Shown here one piece after another: positions 61,001-64,000 of a stretch of DNA of 64,000 nucleotides; position 1 is the stretch's first letter; every line of letters starts with the position of its first letter. The notes under the pieces are model-generated. The model was not told the origin of the DNA. It did not search any database and was given only the letters and a program-made list of their open reading frames with translations. The DNA comes from Prostheceraeus crozeri. Taxonomy: Eukaryota; Platyhelminthes; Polycladida; Euryleptidae. The stretch lies in the NCBI GenBank assembly GCA_907163375.1, contig CAJQUW010005533.1, forward strand, positions 1,017,001 to 1,081,000, read 5' to 3'. The translations under genes and the position numbers were made by a program.

Positions 61001-63255
61001 AGATGGAATCGAGTTTGCAGCTTTACTAGGGGAGAGACATGTAAAAGAATTAGTTAATAAGCACTATAAAATAATGATAATAATGTATAATATTTATAAT
61101 GTATAGTAATGAATTTATAATAATCGTCCACAAACAGTCAAATAAAACATGAAAATATTGATCTTCATAATATCAAAGAAATCGTGCATCGGATGAATTG
61201 ATTAAACTTCACTCAAATTTCACTAGCACTGAGATGAACATAACTAAGTCATATTGAAACAAGGCATTCTGCTTGATGTGATCCTGAGTATAAACAAGTT
61301 TTTATTTATCTTTATTTAAGAATTCAATAAAAACGCCAGAAACAAAATTAAACTGTCGGATCAATCATTTGACCAAATTGTTGCCACTTTTGATACTACT
61401 CTCTATCAACACTCAGTCGCTTGGGATTTTCGAATTTCCGAGCTTGCTGAAAATGCCTTAGAAAGCAATCTCGTGACAAATGGACAGGACACTCACAAAG
61501 AAATAACTCAAGTAACTTCAGAAGCCGTCTTAAAGAAGAGGACTAGTTCAAACCCCTTTTTCTCACAACATCGGCAAAGGGAATGAAGCCGGAAATTCGG
61601 CAAAAGTCAGAAGAGTCACATCGCTGTATTTTGCGTTTAGTAGATTGCTTTGGATCATTACCTAAGCTTCCTTGAGTAATTATTGTTTTCTACATTTGCT
61701 CTCTCAATGTTTTCAGTGCTTGATTTATTTTTATTCAAATTTCATTGATAATACCTTTTAATTCATGGCATTGTTTTCATATGTGATGCCACGTGAAAAC
61801 ACACCAGCTACCTTCTTGATTGTACATAATACTGCATCGTGTGTTGAAATGCACCTATTCTTGATTGTTCCGTTTCTTGAATTCTTCGCAGCTTCCTGTG
61901 ACTTGGTCAAAAACATCATATTTAGTATGATTTGTTTTTTCCCGAATAGAGAATTTCACTCATAATCTTCTTCTCACAGAATCACAGCAATTGAATTGAA
62001 ATAATTTCTTCAGAAGACTTGTTCTCTTTTCTTAGTTTCATTGGCAAACTTTCGGATGATGATTTTACTCGTCCTCAGGCAAGTACAAGTGAAGAGGGGA
62101 TTGTTTAATCGCATCACTTTCCTAGTGCAATTAAGGACTGAGTTATAGCTTTGTGGATGTGATTGTCACAACAAAGCAATGGAATAGCATGCTATATTTC
62201 ATAATAAACAAGGAAATAAAGTCACAAAAAATTGTATTAAGACTGTCAAACGAAACCTTTAACTGTGCAAAGTACCTTGATTGAACAGTATGACAATTGT
62301 GGATCTATAAGAATGAAATAATCTGATCATATGAAGCCAATTCAAGAGAAATATGAACACAAATCGAAACTTTTATCGAAAATCATCTATTGAATGATTT
62401 ACAGTGTAAAATGTACATGTAAAGTCATGTCATTCATAACATTTATACATGTGTATTATTTGAATGCAATAATGTTGGCAAATATATTAAATGCACAGAT
62501 GTGTTATAATTTAAATTCAAAAGTTCTGAACATTTTTGATAAGAGCAAGATCGACAAGCATTCAAATGAAAATAGATTATGGATAAATGGTGTGCATGTG
62601 TCTTATCGGCCTCAATTAAGCCTGCAGTCAAAATATCTCTCACAGGCCGTAGAGGACCGCAAAAATTCGGTTCGCAACCGGTAATAAACTAAATTGATTA
62701 TAGAAAACATCAAGATGTTGTCAAGCACAATGAAAAATATTTCCTATGCCTACTTCTACTTTTATGTCATTAATTCCCATTGGTCCATTTTTGGAACATT
62801 TTTGCCTCAAGTTCATGTTTACAAATTTGTAGTCAACTTAAAGTGAGATATCAAGGCTTTTATAAAGATGGAAATCAGTACCTCATACGTTTCTATGACC
62901 GTCTGAAGTTTCAGCTAAAGAAAAAATGCAAAAAGTTTTGACCACATCTTTGAAAAATGGATTTAATTGTTACCTCTGAATTATCAATACAACTGGTTGA
63001 TTTCATTTTGATATTTCATCAAAAATAATCAATATATCAAAATAATTAACATTTAATGTAGTGTATCATGTGTATAATATACTGAGTATATAATAAATAC
63101 CATTATAGTACAAATGAACTAATATCTATAACCAAATAAATGTATTATGCTCCGCTAACATGTACGTGCTATGTTTAAACTCACCGAAGAACAACGCTGA
63201 TATGATCGCCATCATCTTCGCTAGCCAACGTTCCTTGGCTAGTAGATCCACTCAT
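924..63255 (-). CDS. KIF12: KIF12-like kinesin motor protein, whole gene (16 coding exons)
   Basis: Plus-end-type microtubule motor of the KIF12 family, inferred from a motor domain spread over ten exons. Joined exons (minus strand): 63185-63255, 55858-55936, 45509-45630, 44082-44157, 43870-44010, 42718-42853, 41150-41299, 38865-38951, 31661-31779, 29951-30055, 21905-22046, 21427-21631, 17611-17718, 2010-2362, 1856-1948, 924-1006. This gives 2070 nt, 689 residues, with every junction GT-AG and in phase. Visible motifs are the P-loop GQTGSGKT (about 100-107), switch I NEYSSRSH (221-228), switch II VDLAGSEK (255-262), and [19 protein letters not shown] (about 300-318). The KIF12-specific likeness is [11 protein letters not shown] after the EIYNEQ motif and [16 protein letters not shown] in the stalk; human KIF12 has the same features and similar length (about 650). 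A proline-rich tail and basic end follow. Cargo and cell role are not visible in the sequence; vertebrate KIF12 is linked to epithelial and ciliary functions. Confidence 0.92.
1007..1855. other. Intron 15 of the KIF12-like gene
   Basis: 849 bp between exons 15 and 16 if the terminal exon is right. AT-rich with a (TA)-rich stretch at about 1365-1400. A plus-strand frame at 1246-1482 starts with a helical-looking segment ([20 protein letters not shown]) but runs into TA repeats and is not recognised. Confidence 0.5.
1856..1948 (-). CDS. KIF12: KIF12-like exon 15
   Basis: Encodes residues 632-663: [31 protein letters not shown]. It carries RSPRKLSP, a proline-directed phosphorylation-like pattern. 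A 61-bp intron with good GT and TTTCAG ends separates it from exon 14; the intron frame would also read through without a stop, so intron retention would lengthen the tail. The donor after GTGACA is GTAAGT. If this donor is not used, the frame ends 12 codons later at a TGA near 1820. Confidence 0.82.
2010..2362 (-). CDS. KIF12: KIF12-like exon 14 (proline-rich tail)
   Basis: Encodes residues 514-632. It starts [19 protein letters not shown] and continues with proline runs: [43 protein letters not shown]. It ends in [12 protein letters not shown]. At 353 nt it is the longest exon. Phase matches exon 13 across a 15.2-kb intron. The tail is probably disordered, and the proline segments could bind SH3 or WW domains (inference). 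Acceptor AATTACAG, donor GTAAAT. A second acceptor-like CTGCAG lies slightly inside the exon. Confidence 0.85.
2711..2780 (+). repeat. tRNA-derived SINE-like head
   Basis: The sequence contains an A-box-like TTGGTAGAGCGTTGG and, about 35 bases later, GTGGTTCCCACC in the position of a B box and T arm, with a plausible anticodon-like stem between them. It is too diverged for a working tRNA (the T loop lacks GTTCGAAT). Most likely the head of an old tRNA-derived SINE. Confidence 0.45.
3413..3828. mobile_element. Non-autonomous DNA transposon with 8-bp target duplication
   Basis: A 416-bp unit bounded by inverted repeats: left GGTACTTCTATTCTTCCCCC, right end reading GGTACTTCTATTCTTTCCCC on the opposite strand, about 35 bp long. 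It is flanked on both sides by the perfect 8-bp direct repeat AAAACAGC (3405-3412 and 3829-3836). No transposase is encoded. An 8-bp duplication fits hAT, P or Merlin superfamilies; the GG terminus would suit Merlin, but this is inference. The exact flanks suggest a fairly young or well-preserved insertion. Confidence 0.75.
4620..4860. repeat. Dispersed repeat, copy A
   Basis: About 240 bp closely similar to 7740-7950 in the same orientation, sharing CTCGCTAGAAATTACATG, TTCTTCGACGTTGCATAGCT and AGCAGCAGGTT. No ends, target duplications or coding are clear. The opposite strand reads CACTGAAGAAGGTCATGAT, similar in texture to the CTGANGA motifs found elsewhere in the window. Confidence 0.7.
6205..6300. 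repeat. Short GGACTCC-bearing dispersed repeat
   Basis: Contains GGAGTC and an inverted ATGATAGGACTCC about 60 bp apart. Related short pieces carrying ATGATAGGACTCCG or GATAGGACTCTGATTCCGAC occur near 6965-7010 and 45805-45855. The shared words suggest a small SINE- or MITE-like family or GGAGTC-type satellite debris. No ends are defined. Confidence 0.4.
7740..7950. repeat. Dispersed repeat, copy B
   Basis: Second copy of the repeat at 4620-4860, with small indels and roughly 85% identity by eye. Both copies lie in intron 13, about 3 kb apart. The family is not recognised. Confidence 0.7.
9262..9345 (-). repeat. tRNA-derived SINE-like head
   Basis: On the minus strand it reads GATAACTTAGTTGGTAGAGA (A box and D arm), then an anticodon-arm-like stem, then GATGGTTCAAG and CAAGTCCCTG at the T arm. 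The T arm looks expanded by a small duplication of the TTCAAG word, so this is a decayed tRNA-like sequence and probably a SINE head. Confidence 0.5.
9505..9622. repeat. Imperfect tandem duplication, 56-bp period
   Basis: Two units, each starting ATCGGCAGACAA and continuing with AATTCAGT and an ACxCTCCT...CAC block, begin at 9511 and 9567. The plus-strand ORF crossing them merely reads the repeat. Confidence 0.6.
10625..11803 (+). mobile_element. LINE fragment (jockey/CR1-like reverse transcriptase) with A-rich tail
   Basis: 5'-truncated non-LTR retrotransposon. Recognisable reverse transcriptase blocks in order are [14 protein letters not shown] (10770-10815, compare DFSKAFDKLSH), [11 protein letters not shown], then the catalytic box [15 protein letters not shown] (about 11044-11085, YADD type). 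After this come [15 protein letters not shown] and [20 protein letters not shown]. The protein end is near 11735, followed by a degenerate AAATA-type tail to about 11803, as many CR1- and jockey-type LINEs have. A stop follows LSHKC, and the frame shifts at least twice (near 10950 after PVRR, and around 11090-11300), so it is dead. Confidence 0.85.
11813..12599. mobile_element. TA-flanked non-autonomous transposon with long inverted repeats
   Basis: 787 bp starting CAGAGTTGATCATAAAAA and ending as its complement (TTTTTTATTATCAACTCTG), flanked by TA on each side. The inverted arms extend about 290 bp (to about 12105, and from about 12315) with roughly 85-90% identity, sharing ATCGATTCTCATGTCTTCCA and CATGATAATTATTCAGGCAC. 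TA duplication and CAG ends fit the Tc1/mariner/pogo group. No transposase is seen; the ORFs inside are chance frames. It landed directly after the LINE tail. Confidence 0.8.
15168..15196. repeat. Small perfect hairpin
   Basis: AGGGAAACAG and its complement CTGTTTCCCT are separated by a few bases. A further AGAGGGAA/TTCCCTCT pairing lies about 40 bp downstream. No repeat family is recognised. Confidence 0.5.
15906..16724. mobile_element. Copy 1 of an 837-bp TIR element family
   Basis: Aligns along its length with 36850-37686: shared TCTGTATACAGTGAAAATTT, AAAGATTCAGTTTTTTGAGG, CTGTGATATGATCA and ACATTGGGGATT. The right end retains the terminal CTACCTAAT...ACTCTATG inverted repeat at about 16701-16724. 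The left inverted repeat is lost or diverged. No coding capacity. Confidence 0.75.
17611..17718 (-). CDS. KIF12: KIF12-like exon 13 (coiled coil)
   Basis: Encodes residues 478-514: [36 protein letters not shown]. Strongly charged and leucine-spaced, a predicted coiled coil continuing the stalk after LRxExxxLQ. Acceptor CTACAG, donor GTAAGT, entry and exit phase 2. Confidence 0.9.
18423..18987 (+). pseudogene. Tc1-like transposase remnant with internal deletion
   Basis: One plus-strand frame. [20 protein letters not shown] and [14 protein letters not shown] form the amino-terminal helix-turn-helix that binds transposon ends. Then come [11 protein letters not shown] and [20 protein letters not shown], followed directly by [11 protein letters not shown] and [13 protein letters not shown] of the DDE catalytic region. 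The stretch with the first catalytic aspartate and much of the core is missing. Stops interrupt the frame after VLK and after KMTQ. The order is right for Tc1-type elements, so this is a deleted, decayed copy. Confidence 0.85.
20955..21260. repeat. Foldback element (near-palindrome, about 140-bp arms)
   Basis: The arms 20955-21093 and 21119-21260 are near-perfect inverted copies, sharing GTGCAACGCTGGACTGACAG and CATTGTACAAAATCTGCACT. Because of this, nearly the same 84-residue ORF appears on both strands; neither is a gene. The loop is about 25 bp. Each arm carries a CTGAAAAAGAG...GGCCGAAACATG-like motif. Transcribed, it would form a long hairpin RNA inside intron 12. Confidence 0.85.
21427..21631 (-). 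CDS. KIF12: KIF12-like exon 12 (stalk)
   Basis: Encodes residues 410-478. A low-complexity linker leads to [18 protein letters not shown], closely matching human KIF12 NLYGMLQEFMLENERLR, so this exon anchors the KIF12 identity outside the motor. It is preceded by PHYPPVV. Acceptor ATTTCAG, donor GTAATT, exit phase 2. The 273-bp intron to exon 11 is one of the few short ones. Confidence 0.93.
21905..22046 (-). CDS. KIF12: KIF12-like exon 11 (neck coiled coil)
   Basis: Encodes residues 363-410: [47 protein letters not shown]. The heptad-like [20 protein letters not shown] predicts a coiled coil, suggesting dimerisation right after the motor, as in many kinesins. Acceptor TTTTTAG, donor GTAAGT, exit phase 1. 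Confidence 0.92.
24790..24880. repeat. Decayed 30-bp tandem repeat
   Basis: Three units, each containing a CCAATTTTGTAGxCTTCGA-like word, start near 24795, 24825 and 24855. Identity between units is roughly 75%. Non-coding. Confidence 0.6.
25926..26112. mobile_element. MITE, copy A of the GGTTCCGCTAACTT family
   Basis: About 185 bp starting TTGTGTAAAGTTGGTGGAAC and ending in a diverged complement (GTAGTTCCGTTGAGAA). The interior words TTATTACAGTGAGATTCTGT and CTGGGCTCAGATTCCACAAA are shared with copies at 26194 and 47348. No coding. The superfamily is unknown. Confidence 0.7.
26194..26376. mobile_element. MITE, copy B of the GGTTCCGCTAACTT family
   Basis: Starts TTAGCGGAACTACCCAACGG and ends GGGTTCCGCTGACTTCACAC, an inverted pair. 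Lies about 80 bp from copy A in the same orientation. The spacer itself contains a further TTAGCGGAACCAACTT end, suggesting a partial extra copy or nested insertion. Confidence 0.7.
29951..30055 (-). CDS. KIF12: KIF12-like exon 10 (end of motor domain)
   Basis: Encodes residues 328-362: [20 protein letters not shown] then [15 protein letters not shown]. This is the last motor helix ([11 protein letters not shown]) and the start of the neck. Acceptor CTTTCAG, donor GTGAGT, 35 codons, phase 0 at both ends. Confidence 0.96.
30465..31388 (-). mobile_element. IS630/mariner-like transposon, internally deleted, with long TIRs
   Basis: The outer ends are inverted: the right end reads CAGGGTGTTTCATATGTCTC on the minus strand, the left TATTGTGTATCATATGTCTC on the plus. 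Similarity continues for about 150 bp through CTCCGTTTGxAGAAxGTT. TA follows the right end. Inside, at 30790-30940 (minus), is a transposase piece: [20 protein letters not shown] and [16 protein letters not shown], the catalytic-core end motif of IS630/Tc1/mariner-type enzymes. Most of the gene is missing. A 69-bp tandem duplication lies inside the right arm. Confidence 0.8.
31147..31284. repeat. 69-bp tandem duplication
   Basis: Two units, each with an ACCGTAxG start, AACAGCGCAATATT and TTCTTAATCATTTAAAAAGA; the CAGCGC words are at 31165 and 31234. It lies within the right inverted-repeat arm of the mariner-like element and lengthens that arm relative to the left one. Confidence 0.75.
31661..31779 (-). 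CDS. KIF12: KIF12-like exon 9
   Basis: Encodes residues 288-327: [20 protein letters not shown] followed by [19 protein letters not shown]. [19 protein letters not shown] is one of the most conserved kinesin blocks (microtubule-binding loop 12 and helix 5 region). LADSLGG(T/R)GVTLM is as in KIF12. Acceptor TTACAG, donor GTACGT, exit phase 0. Confidence 0.96.
33690..33835. repeat. A/T simple sequence
   Basis: About 145 bp almost without G or C, made of TTAAAAT, AATAATAAT and TAAATAAA words. Typical low-complexity intron sequence. Confidence 0.75.
34471..34504 (-). other. CTGAAGA-stem-GAAA motif (hammerhead-like core)
   Basis: On the minus strand: CTGAAGA, then GGTC, a 10-base loop, GACC, and GAAAT. 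The four-base stem is perfect. The arrangement resembles the conserved CUGANGA...GAAA core of hammerhead ribozymes, but matching stems I and III and a cleavage site were not found by eye. It may instead be a conserved motif of a repeat family. Confidence 0.35.
35889..36004. repeat. Hairpin element with about 55-bp arms
   Basis: The arms around 35889-35943 and 35948-36004 pair: the inner 30 bp is nearly perfect (GGACATGTTGGCTGT against ACAGCCAACATGTCC; AATTGCACA against TGTGCAATT). The outer part, GCTTGCTTAAGTG against CACTTAG and CTAAGCAAGC, is slightly diverged. The loop is only about 4 bp. The sequence would extrude as a cruciform or fold as RNA. No flanking duplication is evident. Confidence 0.8.
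36850..37686. mobile_element. Copy 2 (complete) of an 837-bp TIR element with 8-bp target duplication
   Basis: Starts CATAGAGTAGGGATATAGGT and ends with the inverted match (CACTCTACCTAATATATCTA then CTCTATG). It is flanked by the perfect 8-bp direct repeat AACTCTAC at 36842-36849 and 37687-37694. The interior matches copy 1 at 15906-16724 and, more distantly, copy 3 near 51343. No transposase frame. CA/TG ends and 8-bp duplication fit P or hAT superfamilies (inference). Confidence 0.85.
38136..38370. mobile_element. Short inverted-repeat element (MITE-like)
   Basis: A left arm containing GATAATAGCCATCTTCATCG then AGGAATA pairs with a right arm TATTCCTCGATGAGGATGG then CTGTTATC. The clear arms are about 50 bp and similarity fades outward. 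A related single arm occurs at 27355-27430 (CAACCATCTTCATCGAAGAA). No target duplication identified. Confidence 0.6.
38491..38517 (-). other. CTGACGA-stem-GAAACG motif (hammerhead-like core)
   Basis: Minus strand: CTGACGA, GGG, a seven-base loop, CCC, GAAACG. The core spacing fits the hammerhead consensus (CUGANGA, stem II, GAAA). Flanking stem partners are not obvious. It sits next to the 38136-38370 inverted-repeat element, suggesting a link with a repeat family. Confidence 0.35.
38865..38951 (-). CDS. KIF12: KIF12-like exon 8
   Basis: Encodes residues 259-288, beginning [20 protein letters not shown] and ending [10 protein letters not shown]. It completes switch II (LAGSEK) and contains the [10 protein letters not shown] helix, a universal kinesin motif next to the microtubule-binding face. 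Acceptor CTGCAG, donor GTGAGT, entry and exit phase 1. Confidence 0.95.
38952..41149. other. Intron 7 of the KIF12-like gene
   Basis: 2.2 kb. The gene-distal third is an RTE-like LINE tail (40310-40990). At 39455-39503 a hairpin with arms TATATAGGAGAC and GTCTCCTGTATAT is visible. Otherwise AT-rich and featureless. Confidence 0.6.
40310..40990 (-). mobile_element. RTE-like LINE fragment (3' part of reverse transcriptase)
   Basis: GC-richer, pyrimidine-skewed on the plus strand. On the minus strand [20 protein letters not shown] is followed by [20 protein letters not shown] (about 40660-40725) and later [11 protein letters not shown] and [17 protein letters not shown], the order seen at the carboxy end of RTE-type LINE polyproteins. 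Several frameshifts and stops; no intact ORF. The 3' end lies near 40310. Confidence 0.8.
41150..41299 (-). CDS. KIF12: KIF12-like exon 7 (switch I and switch II)
   Basis: Encodes residues 209-259. [13 protein letters not shown] contains switch I (SSRSH), which senses the gamma phosphate. KLTFVDLAG contains switch II (DLAG), split by the intron before GSEK. The insert between them ([15 protein letters not shown]) is shorter than in human KIF12. Acceptor TTATTTCAG, donor GTAAGA, entry and exit phase 1. Confidence 0.96.
41300..42717. other. Intron 6 of the KIF12-like gene
   Basis: 1.4 kb. Contains the TA-flanked TIR element at 41894-42365. The remaining about 590 bp upstream and 350 bp downstream hold nothing recognised. 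Confidence 0.6.
41894..42365. mobile_element. TA-flanked non-autonomous transposon with about 80-bp TIRs
   Basis: 472 bp starting CAGGAAAACAAGAGCAAAGG and ending so that the opposite strand reads CAGAAAAGCAAGAGCAAAGG. The arms pair for about 80 bp through TCATATATTT and TTAAAATCAGAA at roughly 85% identity. TA sits immediately outside each end. The 108-residue ORF across the left half is not a recognised protein and partly reads the arm. Tc1/mariner/pogo-type MITE by its TA and CAG ends. Confidence 0.78.
42718..42853 (-). CDS. KIF12: KIF12-like exon 6 (family-diagnostic segment)
   Basis: Encodes residues 164-209: [46 protein letters not shown]. The VRWxKxRGFYVExL wording is the best single discriminator for KIF12 (human LPVRWNKTRGFYVEQL). 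Most kinesins have a D-x-x-x-G-x-Y-V-x-x-L loop here without the RW. Acceptor CCGTAG, donor GTAAAA, exit phase 1. Confidence 0.95.
42854..43869. other. Intron 5 of the KIF12-like gene
   Basis: About 1 kb, AT-rich. A short acidic plus-strand run at about 43252-43330 ([20 protein letters not shown]) has the look of a piggyBac-type transposase amino end, but it is too short to assign. Confidence 0.5.
43870..44010 (-). CDS. KIF12: KIF12-like exon 5
   Basis: Encodes residues 117-163: [47 protein letters not shown]. The GVMPRAF and SYFEIYNE signatures are the conserved helix alpha-2 and beta-4 parts of kinesin motors. Acceptor TTTCAG, donor GTAAGA, phase 0 on both sides (47 codons). Confidence 0.96.
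44082..44157 (-). CDS. KIF12: KIF12-like exon 4 (P-loop)
   Basis: Encodes residues 91-116, [20 protein letters not shown] then [14 protein letters not shown] is the Walker A/P-loop that binds the ATP phosphates in kinesins; all key residues are present, so the motor is predicted to be able to bind ATP. Acceptor TTTTAG, donor GTATGT, exit phase 0. Only 71 bp of intron separate it from exon 5. Confidence 0.96.
44158..45508. other. Intron 3 of the KIF12-like gene
   Basis: 1.35 kb. A/T-only inverted stretch at about 44525-44578; a hairpin with arms GTGCACTGGT (45126-45135) and ACCAGTGCAC (45169-45178); a 22-bp direct duplication of CCTGATAGAAGTT words at about 45298-45342. No genes. Confidence 0.55.
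45509..45630 (-). CDS. KIF12: KIF12-like exon 3
   Basis: Encodes residues 51-91, including [20 protein letters not shown] and [11 protein letters not shown]. This is the motor stretch where kinesins read F-x-F-D-x-V-F, then a helix leading to the P-loop. The ACGIxRL-type wording ([13 protein letters not shown]) matches human KIF12 (CGVRRLGELALRG). Acceptor ATTACAG, donor GTAAGG, exit phase 2 inside a glycine codon. Confidence 0.93.
45894..45950 (+). mobile_element. Pogo/Tigger-like transposon terminus
   Basis: TA then CAGTCGAGACTCGCTATAAC and GAACC, with a second TATAACGAAC 20 bp on. CAGTCGA...TATAACGAA is the typical inverted end of pogo/Tigger-type elements. The matching opposite end was not found downstream, so the copy is partial or too decayed. 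Confidence 0.55.
47348..47510. mobile_element. MITE, copy C of the GGTTCCGCTAACTT family
   Basis: Starts CGTGTGTGAAGTTGGTGGAG and ends GTGGTTCCGCTAACTTTATA then CACG, a clear inverted pair of about 25 bp. The interior shares TTTCAGCGTGATTCTATTT and CTGGGCTCAGATTTCACAAA with copies A and B about 21 kb away. Confidence 0.75.
48680..49552 (+). mobile_element. hAT transposon fragment (carboxy-terminal dimerisation domain and right end)
   Basis: At 48851-49030 the frame reads [20 protein letters not shown] and [20 protein letters not shown], the hAT dimerisation domain (WW, FP.L..LA..YL....SERLFS). This is followed after a stop by [16 protein letters not shown]. The right end is at 49552: the opposite strand begins CAGGGATTGCAGCGG, a hAT-type terminus. 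Subterminal GGTTAACCGG-like words occur at 48680-48740 and 49475-49525. The catalytic core and left end are missing. Confidence 0.82.
50914..50950. repeat. Palindromic hairpin
   Basis: ACTTGGAATATTCCAAGT is an 18-bp perfect palindrome, flanked by an outer GGCTT/AAGCC pairing. No element context is recognised. Confidence 0.6.
51343..52330. mobile_element. Copy 3 (diverged) of the 837-bp TIR element family
   Basis: The left end CATAGAGTAGGTATATAGTA matches the left terminus at 36850. The following GTGTCAACT, GGTGAAAATTT, AAAGGATTCAGTTTTTACGG and later GTGACATGATCA blocks are collinear with copies 1 and 2 but clearly older. The right end is not clear and is placed only approximately. Confidence 0.6.
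55858..55936 (-). CDS. KIF12: KIF12-like exon 2
   Basis: Encodes residues 24-50: the split arginine followed by [20 protein letters not shown] and a short loop. This completes the conserved VxxRxRPL opening of the motor domain. The acceptor is CTTTTCAG and the donor GTATGT. It enters in phase 2 and leaves in phase 0. It is isolated by a 7.2-kb intron upstream and a 10.2-kb intron downstream, yet the reading frame fits both neighbours exactly. Confidence 0.9.
55937..63184. other. Intron 1 (7.2 kb) of the KIF12-like gene
   Basis: Contains an RTE-like LINE 5' fragment (56465-57495). The rest, about 57500-63180, is AT-rich with short low-complexity runs, for example ATGACAAT words at 58690-58755 and ACATGT-rich sequence at 60650-60720. 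No gene or element recognised there. Confidence 0.6.
56465..57495 (-). mobile_element. RTE-like LINE fragment (5' region and endonuclease)
   Basis: On the minus strand an apurinic-type endonuclease domain is readable: [78 protein letters not shown] frameshift follows, then [14 protein letters not shown] and [20 protein letters not shown]. This order (IQETK, GVGF, RIA, VYxPTS, GDFNAxVG, NERGxRLVxFA) is that of RTE/BovB LINEs annotated in animals as craniofacial development protein 2-like. It is broken off after the endonuclease (near 56465), with no reverse transcriptase beside it. Confidence 0.87.
63185..63255 (-). CDS. KIF12: KIF12-like exon 1 (start methionine and beta-1 strand)
   Basis: Encodes residues 1-24, ending in DHISVVLR, the first beta strand of the kinesin motor (compare IQVVLRVRP in human KIF12). 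The donor GTGAGT follows the split arginine codon (phase 2). The ATG at 63255 is the first in-frame methionine. The frame stays open upstream back to a good acceptor (pyrimidine run then CAG) ending at 63287, so the real exon may be 63185-63286 and coding may start in an earlier exon. The start is therefore provisional. Confidence 0.85.
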
Positions 63256-64000
63256 AGTATCCGGACGACGTCGAGCTTTGTAATTCCTGAGGTAAAAAAT
63301 GACGTTTTGGAGGAAACACTACATCAATCAATGACGATGAATTATTGATATGGGGTTGAAGAAATGTAACACATCGTAGCACTTAGTCAGTGAAATGACT
63401 GAGATTTCGGCGATACTACTTCGTAATCAATTTGAATTCAGGTGAAGACAACGGTCATCTCTAAGTCGAGTATGCGATGCCACATAATGCAAAGTATGTG
63501 AACTTGTGCCAAAACAGAAAGAAATCACACAGATTCAGATGATAGCGATGGACACAACTTGCCGTGACTGTTTGAAGAGCCCGAGGTGTGCTAATGGATT
63601 TCGTCTTGTCATAAATGCCGTGCGACTATTAAATGAAGATGATTTTAATTGAAAGCGAATGACCAACAGAAAGCGGTTTTATGTACTACGCGATGATTAC
63701 CAATGACTCGTGCAAGTACTCTTCTGAAGAAAACTGACAGAATGCTGTAGTAACTGCTGTTGTGTTTTCAATGTCTTTAGATGAAATGCATCTCACCCAA
63801 CCTCTAAAATCAAGTAAGCTAAGATCGCTCCCACCAATCATATTGTCTCAATGCACGGGTTCTTGCTGTCTTAATAATGTGTGTTGAATGATTAAATCAA
63901 CGGAATACAAGTTCTCATATACTTGCGTCAGTGAAGACGTAAGTAATGTTGTCGCATGGCATTACATACAATGATAATAAAATGCGTGAAATGTGTTCTC
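63256..64000. other. Upstream flank of the first recognised KIF12-like exon
   Basis: The in-frame sequence 63256-63286 (NYKARRRPDT before the methionine) is open to a good acceptor, so the region beyond probably begins another intron. A candidate upstream exon with ATG near 63834 and a GTGAG donor near 63794 was noted, but its phase does not fit the acceptor at 63287. No promoter could be defined. Confidence 0.4.

Noticed and set aside
63794-63838. Possible upstream KIF12 exon (ATG...GTGAG donor).
   Set aside because: The donor phase does not fit the acceptor at 63287 and the peptide is not recognised.
1-64000. CRISPR arrays, operons, bacterial-type promoters, rRNA or functional tRNA genes.
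   Set aside because: The window is intron-bearing animal DNA; no regularly spaced identical repeats and no intact RNA genes were seen.
1-64000. LTR retroelements, Polintons or other virus-like copies.
   Set aside because: No paired long terminal repeats, capsid, protease, integrase or envelope segment could be recognised with confidence.

Overview
The window is intron-rich, AT-rich eukaryotic DNA from an animal. It is dominated by one host gene on the minus strand, a KIF12-type kinesin. I rebuilt it as 16 coding exons between 63255 (start codon) and 924 (stop codon). The frame closes at 689 residues, with GT-AG junctions and matching phases throughout. The motor domain (exons 1-10) carries the P-loop, switch I and switch II motifs. 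The [11 protein letters not shown] and [16 protein letters not shown] segments resemble vertebrate KIF12 specifically. The last exon and the true amino end are the least certain parts. No other host protein gene could be supported.

Layout, read along the gene from high to low coordinates. At 63185-63286 lies the first recognised coding exon, possibly preceded by an exon outside the window. At 55858-55936 and 45509-45630 lie exons 2 and 3, behind introns of about 7 and 10 kb. At 41150-44157 the nucleotide-binding core sits in four exons. At 29951-38951 three exons complete the motor. At 17611-22046 three exons encode the neck and coiled-coil region. At 1856-2362 a proline-rich tail exon is followed by a small exon after a 61-bp intron. 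At 924-1006 is a probable terminal exon. Introns run from 61 bp to about 15.2 kb.

The long introns are full of transposable-element debris. DNA transposons and their short non-autonomous derivatives dominate: Tc1-like, an IS630/mariner-like deletion derivative, the hAT carboxy terminus and terminus, a pogo/Tigger-like end, several TA-flanked long-inverted-repeat elements, two elements with perfect 8-bp target duplications, foldback hairpins, and a three-copy element with inverted ends. There are three LINE fragments: one jockey/CR1-like with an AAATA-type tail and two RTE-like. Two tRNA-derived SINE-like heads are also present. I recognised no intact virus-like or LTR element.

Organism: a metazoan, since KIF12 is an animal kinesin and the LINE and transposon mix is animal. 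Frequent TAGGCCTA-type and ACATGTA-type palindromes in AT-rich DNA recall marine invertebrate deuterostomes such as echinoderms or hemichordates, but this is an impression and not proof. No separate novel multi-gene system is visible. The most interesting unexplained signals are the repeat families with clean target duplications and several short CTGANGA-stem-GAAA motifs that resemble hammerhead ribozyme cores inside repeats.
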